Assembly (NCBI GenBank): GCA_016789845.1
Contig: JAEUQA010000041.1
Location: 1-64,000 of the forward strand
Direction: 5' to 3'
Source: Chromatiales bacterium
GTDB taxonomy: Bacteria > Pseudomonadota > Gammaproteobacteria > Steroidobacterales > GCA-2729495
DNA length: 64,000 bases
A model generated the notes under the pieces. That model saw only the letters and a list, made by a program, of their open reading frames with translations. It searched no databases and was not told the DNA's origin. Shown one piece after another: positions 62,947 through 64,000 of the stretch (position 1 is its first letter; each line of letters begins with the position of its first letter). The translations under genes and the position numbers were made by a program.

Positions 62947-64000
62947 ATGGAAGGACCGCCGTTGAACCAGGGACGCAATACCCGCATTGGACCGATCGAG
63001 TTCGCCAATGGCATCTCCGGCGTCAATGCCTGGACCTTCCTCTACACCAACTTCATGATCATGCCGATCGTGGCGTTCCTCAGCATCTCCCAGCCGTATG
63101 TCCTGAGCGAGATCGTCGGCATCCCCGAATCGGAGCAGGGGCGGATCACCGGCTTCCTCGTGACGATGCAGGAGGTCGTGGCACTCGCACTTATCGGCAT
63201 CGTGGGCGCGCTCTCCGACCGCTTCGGCCGGCGGCCACTGTTTGCCTCGGGCGTGCTGATTGCGGCGCTCGGCTTCGCCCTCTACTCCACGGCAGAGACC
63301 GAATTCGACCTGTACCTCTACCGCTTCATCTACGCCATCGGCGTCTCCATCGCGGGAGTCATGATCGCGGTCACCGCTGCGGACTATCCGGCGGAGAGCT
63401 CGCGCGGCAAGCTGTCGGGCGCCACGGGCTTCCTCAACGGCATGGGGGTTGGTGTCGCTGCCGGACTGATCCTGCCAGGCCTGCCTGCGATATTTCAGGC
63501 CCAGGGCGCGAGCGCCGCGGATGCAGGGCGCTACATGCTGCTCGCCATGGCGGGCCTGGCCGTCGTGACGGCCATCATCATGCAGTCAGGGCTCAAGGGC
63601 GGAACGCCAACCGGCCATTCGCGGAAGGTCAGCCTGCGCAAGGCCCTGTCCGTCGGGCTGTCCCAGGGCCGGGCAAATCCCCGCCTCGTGGTCTGCTACG
63701 CGGGCTCATTCGTCGCCCGGGCGGACCTTACGCTGGTCGCCGTGTTCGTGTCCCTGTGGCTGCAGCAGGTCGGCAGGAACGAAGGCCTCGACTCCGCTGC
63801 CGCCCTGAAGCAGGCGGGGATCATGTTCGCCCTCATCACCGGAGCATCGCTGCTCTGGGCACCAGTTGCCGGGACGTTCATCGACCGGTTCCACCGCCTG
63901 GCCTGCGTCTGCGGCGCGCTGCTGATCGCGGGCATCGGCTATACGCTGCTGGGGCTGCAGGTGAACCCATTCGGCCCGGTCGGATACCTCGGAGCAGTAC
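62947..64000 (+). CDS. MFS transporter, 3-prime end beyond the window
   Basis: At least 351 codons remain open to the end of the window. The protein starts MEGPPLNQGRN and has many membrane segments. The MFS loop GALSDRFGRRPLF lies between segments 2 and 3 (about residue 90), and GTFIDRFHRL is the matching loop of the second half. A TTG at 62962, after AGGA, could be the start instead. It diverges from puuD and may export or import an amine or acid. The substrate is unknown. Confidence 0.85.
   Translation, partial: MEGPPLNQGRNTRIGPIEFANGISGVNAWTFLYTNFMIMPIVAFLSISQPYVLSEIVGIPESEQGRITGFLVTMQEVVALALIGIVGALSDRFGRRPLFASGVLIAALGFALYSTAETEFDLYLYRFIYAIGVSIAGVMIAVTAADYPAESSRGKLSGATGFLNGMGVGVAAGLILPGLPAIFQAQGASAADAGRYMLLAMAGLAVVTAIIMQSGLKGGTPTGHSRKVSLRKALSVGLSQGRANPRLVVCYAGSFVARADLTLVAVFVSLWLQQVGRNEGLDSAAALKQAGIMFALITGASLLWAPVAGTFIDRFHRLACVCGALLIAGIGYTLLGLQVNPFGPVGYLGAV

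Overview
This window looks like chromosomal DNA from a high-GC Gammaproteobacterium. The evidence is two TonB-dependent receptors, a TonB-ExbB-ExbD system, a SohB protease, LipA, a biosynthetic threonine deaminase and REP repeats with the GTAGGAGCG head. A Steroidobacter-, Woeseia- or Wenzhouxiangella-like lineage is a guess from gene content, not something the sequence proves. Coding density is very high. I find no tRNA, rRNA, CRISPR array, transposase or integrase gene. The right end cuts a transporter gene.

Layout. 1-4.9 kb: a 104-bp palindrome, then a reverse-strand korC-korA-korB operon for 2-oxoglutarate:ferredoxin oxidoreductase with an NAD(P)-linked flavoprotein subunit. 5-10.6 kb: a nitrilase-fold protein whose catalytic Cys and Lys are replaced, a bacterial GH3-type amidosynthetase, and a membrane-anchored SDR next to a BtuB-like receptor. 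11-16.6 kb: an exported block of beta-barrel protein, cadherin/Ig-like repeat protein with a C-terminal sorting tail, and a 938-residue TonB-dependent receptor. 16.6-23 kb: dihydroorotase, proline iminopeptidase, M16 peptidase and an MFS carrier. 23.1-27.7 kb: a four-gene gliding-type ABC exporter operon (ATPase, permease, GldG-like, DUF4340). 27.8-33.2 kb: FKBP, HDOD protein, IlvA, acetyltransferase, sulfotransferase and an exported SDR.

33.2-42.4 kb is a run of eleven reverse-strand genes: lipA, sohB, an M48 lipoprotein, an L,D-transpeptidase, a rhomboid protease, an orphan phage-tail-sheath-like protein, two unknown proteins, an exported methyltransferase, a GIY-YIG protein and a zinc-ribbon membrane protein. 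The sheath-like protein has no tube, baseplate or ATPase partner here, and its gene overlaps the rhomboid gene. It is the best candidate in the window for something undescribed.

42.5-47 kb holds a lipase-like hydrolase with a 65-residue partner, gloA, a diguanylate cyclase and small envelope proteins. 47.4-52.5 kb is a TonB energy-transducing operon, tonB-exbB-exbD-exbD plus two paralogous periplasmic repeat proteins. 52.6-64 kb is a polyamine island: potFGHI uptake, a TorF-type porin, and puuD-puuA-aminotransferase-puuB for gamma-glutamylated putrescine breakdown, with a divergent MFS carrier. Together these genes describe an organism that invests in outer-membrane nutrient capture and amine and amino-acid use.

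REP elements recur at gene ends. At several genes the TAG stop codon lies inside the GTAGGAG repeat head, most clearly at the inverted pair at 33209-33298, which closes two convergent genes.
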